Part shown: one piece after another, positions 21,687 through 33,343 of the stretch
How the letters are laid out: every line of letters begins with the position of its first letter
Position numbering within the stretch: the first letter of the stretch is position 1
Assembly: GCA_014529385.2 (NCBI GenBank)
Contig: CM043959.1
Coordinates: 91,985,529-92,049,528 of the forward strand
Length of the DNA: 64,000 nt
Source of the DNA: Adiantum capillus-veneris
Lineage: Eukaryota > Streptophyta > Polypodiopsida > Polypodiales > Pteridaceae
Direction: 5' to 3'
The notes under the pieces: generated by a model
Database searches by the model: none
Seen by the model: only the letters and a program-made list of their open reading frames with translations
What the model was told of the DNA's origin: nothing
Position numbers and translations under genes: made by a program

Positions 21687-22440
21687 TTGAACAAGAATCC
21701 TATATACTTGATTCTATTCACAAGAGCACCTGCGGCGCTTCAAAGAGACCCAACTCTTTATCTTGTACCAAGAGTAAGGACGTGGCCAACACACGAGGCA
21801 ATGACAAAGAAGCGGCCTACAAGGCTGAATTATCCAAGATTGTTAGCTCCAGAGAAGGGAATGCCGACAGAGGAATACATGGTGAAATCCCTAACGGATG
21901 CCATGTCATTCTTCAAAAGTCTCCCTAATATTTCATGTGCTATGCTCTACAAAATTTACCGAATGCTGCTCACATGCATTGAAGTTTTTCATGATCCAGA
22001 GTAAGCAGGAGCACTGTGGATGTCCTTCCTTGAGGGAAATAAGGGTCTATGCTATGACCTAAGTGACCAACCTTCTGAAGAAGACTTATATGGATTCTAC
22101 TCCTGCTGCATGTTCTTGCCATCTCATAATATATCGGTGTTTGAGGAAGCATTTTACAGAGGGTTCTTCACTTGGAGAATGAATATTTTTGGGCCACTGA
22201 TCACTAATCTAACTTCCAGTTTCGTAGGCTACTCTATCGTCGAGATAAAGAATAGAGCCACTATGCAATTATTGTGGGTTTCAAACAGGTTTTAGAGAAA
22301 GAAAGAAAGATCAGGTATAAAAAAGCTTTACATGCACTTAAGGACCACCTGGCCATTCGTCAACCCAAAGATTATTTCAGCCCATAAAGCTATGCCAAGG
22401 GACGATACAGGCGAGGAGTGGAGAATGTTAGCAGCAAGCT
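21687..22440 (+). pseudogene. Unrecognised 3' coding region of element D
   Basis: Frames 21687-22004 and 22020-22295 look like real protein with balanced hydrophobic blocks (F-F-K-S-L-P-N-I-S, then G-F-Y-S-C-C-M-F-L-P-S-H-N-I) and are separated by one stop at about 22002-22004. A further short stretch runs on after a stop near 22293. The position suggests an extra 3' ORF of the element or a captured host fragment. I do not know the family. Confidence 0.35.
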
Positions 22441-23458
22441 AACTCGGATACCATTTTTTGGAGCTCTCATTGTAAAAACATTTATTATTTTGAAGAATCC
22501 GGAATATTGTAACTCTTATTTTCCGGATAAACCTTGTAATTGATGAGCCAGGGCTAGAAGCTTCTAGATTGTATCAACCTGTCTTTACCTATCTTTAGTT
22601 AGAGCTCCGATATTATTAGTTTTGACCACCAAAAACCTTGGCCAAGGTATAAAATCCAATTTTTGTAAGTTATTTTCAAGTTTTTGAATAATGAAACACA
22701 GAGTGAGCTAATGGAACTCATTTCTCTCCTTATCATGCTTTCTACTCCCACCCTGGTTATCACATTGCAGTCATGTCTATTGCGTTGCAACCGCAAGTAA
22801 GAGATCTATGCATTAACGTAAGCATTTCACAGTATTTCCTAGCTTTTGGTGTTGCCAACCTGTGGCCTACTAATTTCATCATAAGTAGGAATTTACACTT
22901 CAAAGTAGAAGACTAAGCATAGGCGGGGTATTGGGGCATCATAACTAAGCATTTAGTTGCATTCTGGGTCAAAAACGACTAGGTCAAAAATCCATTGCTG
23001 TTAATAATTGTGATTTTTGCACTTGACCTAAAGTGGGATTTGAGACCATAAGCATGTATGCTTAGGTCTTATAAATATGTCCTAGAAGTTTTATTACATT
23101 TGGATGTCATTTGATGCTGTAACGGATGTGATTTGGTTGCCGATGGCTTTTGGTGATTTCTGTCATTTGAATGTAGCCTGAGTTAGATGCGAGTTGTTTG
23201 TTATTTTCCAAGATATTGACAACCTCTTGTAACCTCTATGCACTAGTTGAGTCAGCTTCGTCCCATGGATTGACAATTTAATCGTGTTTCTCGCTACTTA
23301 TGCAATAAGATATGAGTGAGGTTAGACACCCGTGCCACAACATATTGATATATTGTGCATCACAATCATATGAAAGAACATTGATTTATTTCATTTTTAC
23401 TAAGCTCTTTGACCTCTCCTCTTTACCATCATTATCTTTACTTTTGTATTTTCCCTTA
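22441..23458. other. No gene seen; possible LTR of element D
   Basis: A TG-starting stretch from 22470 with TTATTTTCCGG and TTGTAATTGATG words resembles plant LTR polyadenylation regions. Nothing else can be supported. Confidence 0.35.
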
Positions 23459-24239
23459 TCACGCTTCCAAGCTTGCATGAAAATCTTTTTTTATGTGACC
23501 ATATTTGTCACAATAATGACATTGCACATTTTTATAATTTCTAGGAGACTTTGACCTATCACGACATGAGTCCCTCTTGCCATCTTTACTTACATCGGGT
23601 TTCTTAGCTCCACCCTTTCTTTGGCTCCCATCTTTCTGCACAAAGTGAGCTTCGCCGATGCAAGCTACCCATAGACTTTCGTCGCATTTCCTTAGACAAA
23701 AGATAACTAGTGACATCATTATACACTAGTGTACCACTAGTTTTAGAGGAAGTTATCAAAATGAAAAATATATCCCAAGATGGAGGTAATGAGAAAAGCA
23801 AAAAGATAGCTTTTATCTCATCATCCATATTCATGTGCTGCACAGGTATCTGAACAAACAAAGAATCAAAATCATTCATATGGTTGGCAAACTACATACA
23901 AAGGTTGAACAGTTTCCACATTAAGAAAACTTTATTTCTATCCATATCCTTTTCATAGCTATTGCATAGATTCTTCCATACCCCGTATGCAGACTCACAT
24001 TCCAGCACAAAAAAGTGAACAGATTCGGCAATATGAAATCTAATAGTAGATTTGCATAGCTCATCTATCTCATCCCACTGAAACTGAGTCATGTTCATTT
24101 GCTCAGTTATTTCCAAGGACATGATAGGAAACTTTTGCTTCTTTTGGACTTGAACCACTTGCATTTGGTTTTTCCAAAGAGCAAAGTTTGTGCCATCAAA
24201 TTCATTTATGTCATAGGCATCACTCTCTTCAAGCAACAT
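23459..24239 (-). pseudogene. Ty1/copia gag fragment
   Basis: The minus-strand frames 24239-23892, 23879-23604 and 23719-23459 together form a copia-type Gag. The start has F-D-G-T-N-F-A-L-W-K-N-Q-M, then A-Y-G-V-W-K-N-L-C (UBN2-like), then S-L-P-P-S-W-D. The zinc knuckle reads C-H-Y-C-D-K-Y-G-H-I-K-K-D-F, so the last cysteine of the CCHC set is replaced by Phe. A stop separates the first two frames (about 23880-23891) and a frameshift the last two. No pol follows to the left. Confidence 0.75.
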
Positions 24240-25990
24240 CTTGGCAAACTATAAGCCCAAAAGTTTTGGCAATATTTTGGCAGAGTCTGTTTTGTTTTTG
24301 GGAGAAAATCTCAACCAAAGTAGAGACCAAAAGTACAAAGAAATGTACTCAAACTCATAAAAGGGTATCTATGAACAAATAGCAAGATCAATTGAGAGTA
24401 CTAGCTATGCATAAATTGTCCAACTGACATACCAAAGGCCATCATGGCTAACGAGCACCTAGTCCTCTTTATACATATCCTATGGTGAGTCCACAAAGGG
24501 AGATCTCTAGCTACCTGTATCACCAAATGTATCTCCACATTTGAGAATACCCCAGCTCAAGAAAACCTCACCACAATACTCTCAATGTACGATATGCAAC
24601 AAACGTATGGCCAAGTCTCAAAAATGGCTATCTTCTGGATCAAGTCTTAGAAATGGTTGGGACTATCGTACAAGCCAAATATGGATCCACAAAAGCGTAT
24701 GATGGTAGTATTTACAAATAACGTACAATACTCAGTGCTAATCACAGGATATGCGCACAAGAAAATGCCAAAAAAGTGCAAGCAATATGCCAAAAACTCC
24801 CAACCGATAAGAACTCTCGGGGGATTCACCATGGAAAACTTATTGCACCACATAAGTGCAGGGGAGGGGGGTTTTTTTACAAGTTACATAAGCATATAAG
24901 CTAGGGAGAAACCCCTGATAATTTATCTCCCAAGCTTAAAAATAAGGGAGGGGGGTATCATATTTATTGGGGAGGGGGGCGAGGGGGGACCTGACCCGGG
25001 TTGATTACTTGCAAGGATTGGTCATTGATGTGCACTAGAACTCGGATGAATTTAGGGGAAGTTTTTATGAGGTTATATATCCAATTTTGAATCAAGCCAA
25101 TCATAGATAAGGGCTGATTTGGATCAGGTCAAGGGTTGATTTATAGGCAGCTTTTGATGGGTCAGAATTGTACGAGTAGCCAGAGTACAAGTTGATCGGG
25201 CACATAGTTTAAAAGTTATACTAAGACACACTTAGGGTACATCTAGTTATCAATAGAAGTGGTTTCTTAGTACATTACCAATCACTATGACATGACTACT
25301 TTTACTCAGCTAGATCATGTGAGACCTATATTTTATATGTAAGATAGGGGTTTGATAGTTTTCTTCATTGATTGTTGTATAAGCGTAGACCGGGGGTCAT
25401 ATTCCCTAATATGAGTCATATATAGGGGTTTTATCAAAGTTGTCCGCTCACAGGTGGCGTCTCATTTTGTATAAAGAGTGAATCCCCCGGGTAAGAACTC
25501 TGGGAGTAGACCAAAATTGTGGTCAAATTGTGCAAAGAAACGCTCTCAAAAGAGCATACTAGTGATGTACATAACAACCATAGTGTATGGCATATCAGAA
25601 AAGATCATCAAATCCCAACTCTGGAATCAATTGTGCATAAAATAGTCTAGTCGAGCAAGATCAATTGATCGTAACATTAAAATTCTCTCCCTGAGGATAT
25701 ATATATTAGCATACAAACATGTAGATACATACACATACTAGTAGACCTAAGTAGAGGCTAGTAGTGCCAAAGGTCAACTACACCTCTTAATTAGATATAA
25801 TCGTAGTCTTAACCGTGGTAAAACCAAAGGTACCTTGTGGTAATCCATGCATGAGTGGATCAATGACCACAACGCCACAATTAAGAAAGGACTATACCCA
25901 AGAGGAAGCGTCTAACCTTCGGATGCTATGCTCCCGTACTTAGTGCCTACATACATGCATAAACAAATATATATGTACACACATATATAT
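24240..25990. other. No gene seen; G-rich clusters inside
   Basis: Presumably the upstream region of the copia gag fragment, but no LTR pair or primer site could be fixed. G-rich runs lie at 24861-24871 and 24946-24990. Confidence 0.4.
24946..24990 (+). repeat. G-run cluster with quadruplex potential
   Basis: Within 45 bases there are at least four runs of three or more G, including GGGGAGGGGGGCGAGGGGGG, enough for an intramolecular G-quadruplex on this strand. Confidence 0.6.
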
Positions 25991-25995
25991 GTTAA

Positions 25996-26124
25996 ATCTC
26001 TCTCCCTCTCTTTATATCTCTCTCTTTATCTATTTCTCTCTCTCTCTATCTAACATTTTCTCTCCTTCTTTATCTGTTTCTCTCTCTCTATTTAACATTT
26101 ATCTCTCTTTATCTAACATTTCTC

Positions 26125-26165
<41 letters not shown>

Positions 26166-26207
26166 ATCTATTTCTCTCCCTCTCTTTAAATCTCTCTCTT
26201 TATTCAT

Positions 26208-26276
<69 letters not shown>
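25996..26276. repeat. CT-rich microsatellite region
   Basis: Interrupted CT repeats with TTTAT spacers, including long perfect (CT)n runs at about 26119-26163 and 26212-26275. Confidence 0.95.
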
Positions 26277-26279
<3 letters not shown>

Positions 26280-26849
26280 TAACACTATCAAAACAATCAT
26301 TTCCAAACAGTGCGTGATAAATCAATCATTTTCGAACGTGCGTAGCAAAGCAACCATTTGCAAACGTGCTTAGCAAAACAACCATTTCAAACAAGCCGTG
26401 CAAAACAACCGTTTCCTAATGAATGAGGTATGTTATAATGGATTCTCTATTTTCTCTATTTTATTTATTTATGTGTGTGTGTGTGTGTGGTAGAAAACAA
26501 AAGGGGAAGAGGGAGGATGTGCTTTTGTGTTTACCTCGTCTTTGTAGTGCGGTTGAGCTTTGAATAGGTTGAGCGTCCAAAGAAGATGGCGGAATACCCC
26601 CTTGCCAAAACTTGCACGAAACCCTCTTCATTTTTTAGCCTTTTGAGTTTTTTGATGAATATTTTTAATTTCTTATGGATACTTTATTTTGTAGTACTTT
26701 AAAATGTTTAATAATTTAATTTTTAAAATCTTTTTTATTTGAAAAATAATTTTAACACTCATTGTCATTTATTCCCTTTGACTTTAACTATATGTAATTT
26801 TTCTAATGGAATAAAGTAAATTTTTTAATGACGAAATAAACAACCTTTC
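26277..26849. other. No gene seen
   Basis: It includes four diverged copies of an AAACAACCATTT-like motif (26288-26415) and a (TG)n run at 26475-26489. Probably upstream sequence of the CACTA-1 transposase gene. Confidence 0.5.
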
Positions 26850-26861
26850 GTGTGTGCAAGA

Positions 26862-27427
26862 CATTGACTTGGATGATCGAGGTCCTCCTGGAGGCCCATA
26901 GCAAGATCGTTGGCTCAAGGAAAAACTACCTTGTCCTTGCGCCAAGTGCAAAAGGGCAATTCCTCGCTTGAGGCACATTGCTTTGGAGCACGTTGAGAAC
27001 GGAGGGCTTTGGCATCCTCGAAAAAGCGCTCAGAGAGATAATAGCACGACTTACCCGTCGCTTGAGGAGGTGCCCCATTGGTCTTTCTTCGGTGGTGGTG
27101 CAATTTGCGTGCACCGCATGGTGATTCTGCCGTTGGCTCTACGTCGGTAGCTCCTACGACGTCTTCTTCCTCACTTTGAGGTAGAGGATGAGTACATGTT
27201 CGACATGTGTGATGAGTTACTAGCTCATAAGCGTGACATGTGCGAAGAAGAGTGTCAGCCCTGCACTAAACGGGCTGCCAAAACGGAGGATAGATTGATG
27301 ACGACCGAGTGATCGAACACCTCTTTACGACGGTGCACAGTACTTGGTGCTCCGAGCATCGTTGGAAGTACTCAACTTGCAAGAAAAATTCGGTTGGAGT
27401 AATGCAAGTGTCAATGCACTTCTTCTA
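26862..27427 (+). pseudogene. CACTA-1 transposase N-terminal region
   Basis: The first part encodes W-L-K-E-K-L-P-C-P-C-A-K-C followed by a histidine-bearing segment, the signature of the transposase-associated zinc domain, with a TAG at 26899-26901 just before it. After a frameshift (about 27300) a P-L-Y-D-G-A-Q-Y block and a G-W-S-N-A-S-V block match the segment that precedes the TNP2 core. The sequence then becomes intron-like until about 27515, ending in TTGTAG. Confidence 0.65.
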
Positions 27428-27515
27428 TAAACATAGAATGTGGTTTTAATATACTCTCTCCCTCTCTCTTTATGGTGTTGTCTTTTAGGAAGTATACTAA
27501 TACGCATGTTTGTTG

Positions 27516-28236
27516 TAGTTTGATGGGCCTATTGATCACCACATGACTCCAGATCGTCGACGAGCTAGATAGTATGTCAATGCACTTGGAATGGAGTATG
27601 AGCGCATCCATGCGTGCGTCAACGATTGCATGCTATACCTCAATGAGCATGCACATGTTACCTCATGTCCTGTGTGCGGGGAGGCACGATACAAAACAGG
27701 TGTGAGCGGGGAACACCTACCCCGCAAGGTATTAAGACATTTTCCATCAATTCCTTGCATCGAACACATGTTTAAAATCAGGTCTATCGTGGAGCTTCTC
27801 GCATGGCACGCAAACCATTTCTCAAATGATGGAATGATGCGTGTCCCTATCGATTCACCTGCATGGAGGCACATCGAAACTCAATGGCCAGAGTTTGGAT
27901 TGGAGCCTCGACACTCAAGGCTTGGGTTAGCAAGTGATGGTGTCAACCCCTTCGGCACTAAGTCTACTTCATGGAGCACGTGGCTTGTGGTGATTGTCAA
28001 CTACAATATTCCACCATGGGAGACAACCAAGAAGGGCAATATACTTCTTTCCTTGCTTGTGCCAGGGAAGTACAAAGTGTCAAATATTGACATTTACCTC
28101 GAGCCCCTGATCGAGGAGTTATGGAGAGGCATTCCTGTTGTCAATGTCTCACTTGCAAAGGGGTGGAGAGAGGCTCAAGTGAAGGGAATCCTTATGTGGA
28201 CTATGCATGACTATCCTGGGCTTGGAGAGATTTCTG
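27516..28236 (+). pseudogene. CACTA-1 TNP2 transposase core, exon
   Basis: Coding homology starts about 27540. There is a stop at 27568-27570, then an open frame with G-M-E-Y-x-R-I-H-A-C-V-N-D-C, C-P-V-C-G-E-A-R-Y, P-R-K-V-L-R-H-F-P, A-S-D-G-V-N-P-F-G and W-T-M-H-D-Y-P-G-L-G. These are hallmark blocks of the Tnp2 transposase family, which cuts and pastes CACTA elements. The exon ends at 28236 before a GT donor. Apart from the early stop it is well preserved. Confidence 0.85.
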
Positions 28237-28254
28237 GTAACCCCCTGTCTTCTA

Positions 28255-28288
<34 letters not shown>

Positions 28289-28351
28289 CCTTTAGCTCCC
28301 TTTAGCTCACTTTAGTTCACTCATCTCACTAACCATATGATATGTATGCAG
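28237..28351 (+). other. Intron in CACTA-1 TNP2
   Basis: A GTAACC donor, a CT-rich body with a (CT)n microsatellite (about 28252-28278), and a TGTATGCAG acceptor. Removing it keeps the reading frame and places a G-L-S-T-S-G-H block, conserved in TNP2, across the junction. Confidence 0.85.
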
Positions 28352-29157
28352 GGTTGTCCACATCCGGACACAATGCATATCCTACTTGCTGGCCATCGTT
28401 GGTGATGGAGAGGCCATATTTCTTGCGCAAGGTAATCTATCCAAAAAACCATCGTTTCTTACCCCAAGGTCATAGGAAACACAAGGCTCCAACAAATGGG
28501 AAGGCTCCTCTAAAGCTCACAATGGCAGATTGGGAAACCATTTGGGAGGAACACCACAACAACAATCTGGCTCCGTCTCCTCCACCAAAAGGTACGTCGA
28601 GGTATTCCATATTTTTAAGGCTTCCATATTGGAAGGAATTAAAAATACAACACCTCTTGGATACCATGCACATATTCAAAAATGTAGCCCAAACACTATG
28701 GGATAACATTATTGGCAAGAAGGACTCTTTGGGTGCGAGGGAGGATTTAAGGCTTTTAAAACGTCTCCCCGCCTCTACCACTCCACAACGTGCCCCAAAT
28801 GGAAAGATTGTGCTTCCTAAAGCACCATGGATGTTATCAAAAGAAGAATTATACAAGGTGAAGGGTACCATTGCCTCTATTCACACACCAACAAGATACA
28901 TGAGGTCGCTAAAGAGAGCTTTCACAAAAGCGAAGAAGGGTGGAAGCATTCAATTGTATGGGTTGAAGTCTCACGATTGGCACAAGATGCTTCAGATATT
29001 CTTCATACTCCCTATTCTATCTATAGTTTGTGTGTATGACTATCACTCACTTTTCCTTTTCCTGATTTACATTGTAGTTCATTCTGCCGGTGAGTATGTG
29101 TATATGTCGGGACAAGAAAGACAGGGACGCTATTTTCAAATTAGGAGAGCTAGTAAG
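28352..29157 (+). pseudogene. CACTA-1 TNP2 core, second half
   Basis: It carries A-Y-P-T-C-W, then R-K-V-I-Y-P-K-N-H-R-F-L, then L-L-D-T-M-H-I-F-K-N-V (the conserved D-x-M-H-I-x-K-N), then G-L-K-S-H-D-W-H-K-M-L. Near 28990-29085 there is either another short intron (acceptor TTGTAG at about 29080) or a small duplication, since the homology resumes in another frame with a C-R-D-K-K-D-R-D-A-I-F-K-L block. It ends at a GTAC donor at 29158. Confidence 0.75.
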
Positions 29158-29248
29158 GTACACCACAAGACTCCACTCGACTACACCTTTTTTATGTACA
29201 CAATAATTTCAACTAGCACTTAGTGTATCCTTGTGTGTTTTCTTGCAG
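29158..29248 (+). other. Intron in CACTA-1 TNP2
   Basis: An AAG|GTACAC donor and a TTTCTTGCAG acceptor. Joining the flanks puts the L-G-E-L-V block in frame with the next exon's F-V-S-S-E-E-I. Confidence 0.7.
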
Positions 29249-29808
29249 ATTTGTGAGCTCGGAGGAAATCAAAATAGATGCTATCCCTGCTGCTCAAACA
29301 CTTGCAACAGAAACTGTGTGTGCCATTGAGGATGCATTTCCTCGATCGGTCCTTCTTAGTCAAATTCACCTCTTGGTTCACGTGGTGGAGGAGATAGCTA
29401 TATGTGGAGTAGTGCACGCATGATGGATGTTCTTCTTAGAGAGGTTTTTAAAGACTCAAAGATTTTGTGTGGCTATGGTCTCAACCAGAGGCATGTATGG
29501 CCGAAGGATGGATTTTTCAAGAGGCATTTGTTTACATATCAGAGTATTTGGCACAAGTTGATCCTTCAATGCCTCGCATGTGGTCCGACGAGGAAGATGC
29601 AAGGATGAATTCACATTTGACAAGTGGAAATGGGAAACTACTTAACATGGATATGAATCTATTCCCAGTGTCGATAGCTTTTGCATTCTCAATGCAAAGG
29701 ATATGACCAAGTGGGTGGACTTGTGGACAGTGGCAAAGTCCATGCGTTTGCAAGAGAGGGAAGCATGGAAACAAGCACATGGAGGAAGGAGGGTATCCCT
29801 AGTGCCTA
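29249..29808 (+). pseudogene. CACTA-1 DUF4218-type exon
   Basis: It encodes Q-I-H-L-L-V-H-V-V-E-E-I and later Q-P-E-A-C-M-A-E-G-W-I-F-Q-E-A, typical of the DUF4218 part of plant TNP2 proteins. A TGA at 29421-29423 replaces the arginine usually preceding W-M, and a frameshift follows near 29460. The exon is cut at 29808 by insertion of CACTA-2 and resumes at 39358. Confidence 0.75.
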
Positions 29809-29971
29809 CACTACAAGAGGTTGTGTGCTCTTGTGACGCTTTTAGCGACGGAAATACACTGGGTTTCTATAACCCCCGATGTCGCTACGAGCGTCAATAC
29901 GGGGACGTCGCTATAAGCGTCGCTATAAGCGTAGCTATATAACAACGGCTATAGCGACGCTGTAGGGCCAT
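29809..29971. repeat. CACTA-2 left terminus and subterminal repeats
   Basis: After the terminal inverted repeat there are about eight copies of TAGCGACG/CGTCGCTA-type words in mixed orientation. The array is interrupted by the LTR element and resumes at 35180-35245. Confidence 0.8.
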
Positions 29972-31905
29972 TGTAAGGTCCCCGTCCTAAAAGATTGGGG
30001 CGACTTGGAAGATAGCCTTCTTTATCCTCTAAATCCGCTGACGACACCTTAGTCCGATAATGCGAAGCAAGGATACGAGCATCGAAAGAGAAGAAGACTT
30101 CCACCTATTGTGTTCGTAGTTGCAAGACCCTACGCCACAAGCCAGGTCGATAAGGCTAAAGGTTCTATGGACTCTAGACCTACATTATAAGAGAAGAAGT
30201 CCCTTTCACACATTAAGGATCCAAAAACAACGCCTTTTTCCCCGCGTTTAAGAGGCACGACTGCCATTCTTAAATCCAAAATATGACATGAGATAAATTC
30301 TAACTAACTGAGACAAAGTGAAAAGTACTCGACTAATCGAGTCCACCCATCCTTGACTGGCAACCTGAGCCAGTCCCCACTTTCCACCCCACACGCACAC
30401 TTTTTTCCACACTGTTTTACATATACAAACAATGTTCCGTAATTAATTCCAAACACAGGTTCTTTATACATACCTTCAAACAATATCAAAACAATCCAAA
30501 CAATGCTAATGAAGGCAACCATATTATTCAACAAAAACAACTTTTCCAATTTCTCATGATTTTGCCGCTATGCGGATTTTCTTTGTCCAACCAACAGAGC
30601 CTTTGCAAAGGATTTATTCGCTAACCGCGAATTGCGCAACCTTCCCATCTCGCTAACCGCGAAGCATCTTGTTAACCGCTAGGCATCCCGCTACCCACGA
30701 GGCATCTCGCGAACCGCGAGGAACAAAAGAGAGCCGATAACCTCAGCTTAATCTCCGCTATCCGCGGAATCATCGCGCTACCCGCGAGAACAAAATATAT
30801 TCTTTCAACAATTCTTCTCATTAATGATTCATCAAACATGATCAACCAATTCTTCATATTAATTAGAAACTGCTTATCAAACAATAACAATTGATTAAAC
30901 AATAACAATCCAACAAACAGTGATAATTTATCAAACAGTCCTTTCACTAGTCTATGAAAACATATACTTGTTTCATGAGATAGAATCACGTATTTCGGAA
31001 GGTTTAAAGGTTTTCCTATGCTTAGCTTCCCAAGTCAAACATGAATAGCAATGCAGAATTATAAATTTGTCTTACCGGATTTGGAGCGCGTGCAGCTAAC
31101 TCCTGTGCTGGAGATTGGACGCCTTCGACTTCTTCTTCGGTTGATGCTTCCGCATGAGATACGTTCGGAGTAGACACCTTTATTCCCACCTTCCTTGGTG
31201 GTGCAACGGCATGGACGTCCTTAGAACTTCGCGTTACCCGCTTTGGAGCCATAGCTTCAGAATGGAGAAAAGAAAAGCGCGTTGATGGAAAGAGAGAGAG
31301 AAAGTGTGTTCACAAATCGGTTGACGGCACGTCGACGATTGGAGATGGAGATGGCTTGAAGATGAGAGGCTAAGGGAGAGAGGTTTCCTCCGGCACGTCG
31401 TTGCGAGAGAGCTTCCGCTTCTGTAGATGTGTGTGTTCAAAGTGAGAAGAGAAGGGTCCTTTATATAGGCCCTAGAGGGTGTGAAGAATACTGAGAGGTT
31501 TCAAGAATAGGAGAGGAAAAAAGCCCGCGCGTCGTCGCGGCTCTAAAAAAAAAAAAAGGATTTTTTTTTTTGGTGATACGCGAATCCTATGCGCGATTTA
31601 AAAAGCTCTATACTTACAAGTTCCCATTCTATTTTGAAAGAGAGAAAGAAAGAAGTATCCTAATTTTGACCCACCTCTCTTTGTTTCTTAAAATACTATC
31701 TCTAAGCTTTTTCTTCACACATAGATTAGGTTCCCACATAAATCTATTGTTCCACATAAAGAAAGATCATAAATAAATAGATTCTGAACCCGATTTTCAT
31801 TCCAATTGCTCTGATAAACACATGATGACTCACAAAATCGAGAATCTCAATTACTTTGCAAAATATCTGAAATGATTTATATGGATAATTATTGGGTACA
31901 TTACA
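29972..31905 (-). repeat. 3' LTR of the TR-GAG element
   Basis: 1934 bp with ends TG...CA. It contains a cluster of CTAACCGCGAGGCATC-like words (about 30620-30790), the short coding exon (31252-31076) and A/T homopolymer runs near 31544-31570 that the other LTR lacks. Confidence 0.95.
31076..31252 (-). CDS. Gag N-terminal exon copy in the 3' LTR
   Basis: 59 codons from an ATG at 31252, beginning M-A-P-K-R-V-T-R-S-S-K, basic then acidic, ending at an N-P|GTAAGA splice-donor-like site. No internal stop in this copy. The 5' LTR holds the corresponding copy (34646-34470). Being in the downstream LTR, this one would not normally contribute to the Gag transcript. Confidence 0.5.
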
Positions 31906-31921
31906 ATCTCCCCAACTTAGG
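31906..31921 (-). promoter_or_regulatory. Polypurine tract of the TR-GAG element
   Basis: On the minus strand a TTGGGGAGAT run directly precedes the TG start of the 3' LTR. Confidence 0.6.
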
Positions 31922-32012
31922 GATTCGAGATGTATTCATCTCAAGAAAAACTGAGAATACCCCTACTCTAATTACTATCTCGACCCTCATTATATCCAAA
32001 AGAGTGATGTCC

Positions 32013-32855
32013 TTAGTCTGCTTCACTTGCTACTACTTCTCCATTAGTCAGTCGTGGACAAGAGTTCCGATAATGTCCCAACTCCCCACATTTAAAGCAT
32101 CGAACATTCAAGCGTCGAGATTCTTGCGCATTAGCAGCATAAACCCTTTGTGGTTGTCTATCTTTGATACTTTGATTTTGTTCAATTCTTCTTGTAATCC
32201 CTTGTTCCTTTATTAAAGGTTTGGCTCGTAGTAAAGCATCTTGTACATTGGTAGGTTTCAAGGCTTCCAATCGCGAGCTAATTGGTTCTCTTAATCCTTG
32301 ACAAAAGCAAGCTCCCTGCTGCTCTATGGTCATTGATGGTGCATAACGTCTAAGCCTTACAAACTTTGAGTAGTACTCTTCCAAAGATAAACCGTATTGT
32401 TTCAAGCTAAAGAACTCATTCATCTTTATCGCTTCATGGGCAGGAGGTAAATATCTTTCCTTCACCGCTTGTTTGATTTCCTGCCAACTCTGAGAGTTCT
32501 CCAACACTCCCATGTCACGACAATGTTGTTTCCACCATTATTTCGCTTCCCCTGAGAGGCAAAACATCCCTAACATTGCTTGATTTGCAGGTGTGGTCCT
32601 TGCAGTAGAGAAGTAATCATCCATAGCTTCAATCCATACTTCTGCTTCTTTCTCAATATCATCACCCTCTCCTTTAAAAGAAGGTGTTTGCATTTGTTTG
32701 AGCAACAACTTCTTCTCCTGAATCTCCGCATAGAGAGCATCGTTCTGAGGGTTTTCCAATGTAGAAGTGATTTGAGGATTCCCCTGAGTGTACATCAATG
32801 TTTGTAATAACTCAATCAATAGGGTACTTTCAAAACTTAGACTTATCCAGTCCAC
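32013..32855 (-). pseudogene. Gag of the TR-GAG element, one stop codon
   Basis: Frames 32855-32538 and 32513-32013 are one reading frame split by a TAA at 32538-32540. Domains: a leucine-rich start, F-K-G-E-G-D-D and A-E-V-W-I-E-A-M-D-D-Y-F of the retrotransposon gag domain, L-S-L-E-E-Y-Y-S-K-F-V-R-L, then the zinc knuckle C-F-K-C-G-E-L-G-H-Y-R-N-S-C. It ends with a TAA at about 32013. A CAG acceptor-like site at 32786-32784 lies inside the start of the frame; see the LTR exon at 34646-34470. Gag packages element RNA. Confidence 0.85.
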
Positions 32856-32859
32856 TATA

Positions 32860-33110
32860 AGCTCAATCGTATGACTTAATCAATCCTTACTTATCCGATT
32901 CATTAGATCCCAATCACATGACCTAACCAATCTTGACTTAATCAGTCCATCAAAACTTATCCATATGACTTAACCAGTCATGACTTATCCAATCCGTCGA
33001 AACTAAATCATATGACTTAACCAGTCATGATTATCCAATCACATGAATTAACCAGTCATGGCTCATTCAATCTACACAAAAACTCACTTAAATGACTTAA
33101 CCAGTCAAAC
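32860..33110. repeat. Imperfect short tandem repeats in the TR-GAG leader
   Basis: Recurrent ATGACTTAACCAGTCATG and ACTTATCCAATC words repeat with a period of about 45-55 bp, upstream of gag on the coding strand. Confidence 0.65.
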
Positions 33111-33330
33111 AATGTCTTTGCAGAAAAAAACTCAATCTTTTAATCATAAAGTCGTCAGAATGTCATATAGGAGTCTACAAAAGATCTCTCCAAAACATAA
33201 TAACGGTTTCAACCATAACTATGATACACATCAATCGGCATATTGTAATATCCTTGCGAGTCTCGTAATGGGGATAGAAAACCATAAACATGAGGAAGCA
33301 TGAAGTATCCATCTAAATATTTTTAACCTA

Positions 33331-33343
33331 GGCTCTGATACCA
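33331..33343 (-). promoter_or_regulatory. Primer-binding site of the TR-GAG element
   Basis: Minus strand TGGTATCAGAGCC, complementary to the 3' end of plant initiator-Met tRNA. Two bases separate it from the 5' LTR. Confidence 0.9.

Larger units (their letters stand above)
17826..22440 (+). mobile_element. Element D: heavily decayed Ty3/gypsy element with unusual domain order
   Basis: Plus-strand homology starts inside RNase H at about 17826 and runs through two integrase zinc domains, an integrase core, a C-terminal domain, a retropepsin-like domain and an unrecognised 3' coding region to about 22440. RT and Gag are absent to the left. Stops and frameshifts are frequent. The right end is estimated from the last recognisable coding sequence and a TG-starting LTR-like stretch near 22470. 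Confidence 0.65.

Noticed and set aside
25989-26189. 66-codon ORF of Leu/Ser
   Set aside because: Read through CT-rich simple repeats.
31234-31440. Serine-rich ORF in the LTR, also at 34676-34888
   Set aside because: Shifts with the GA microsatellite length between the two LTRs; no conserved domain.
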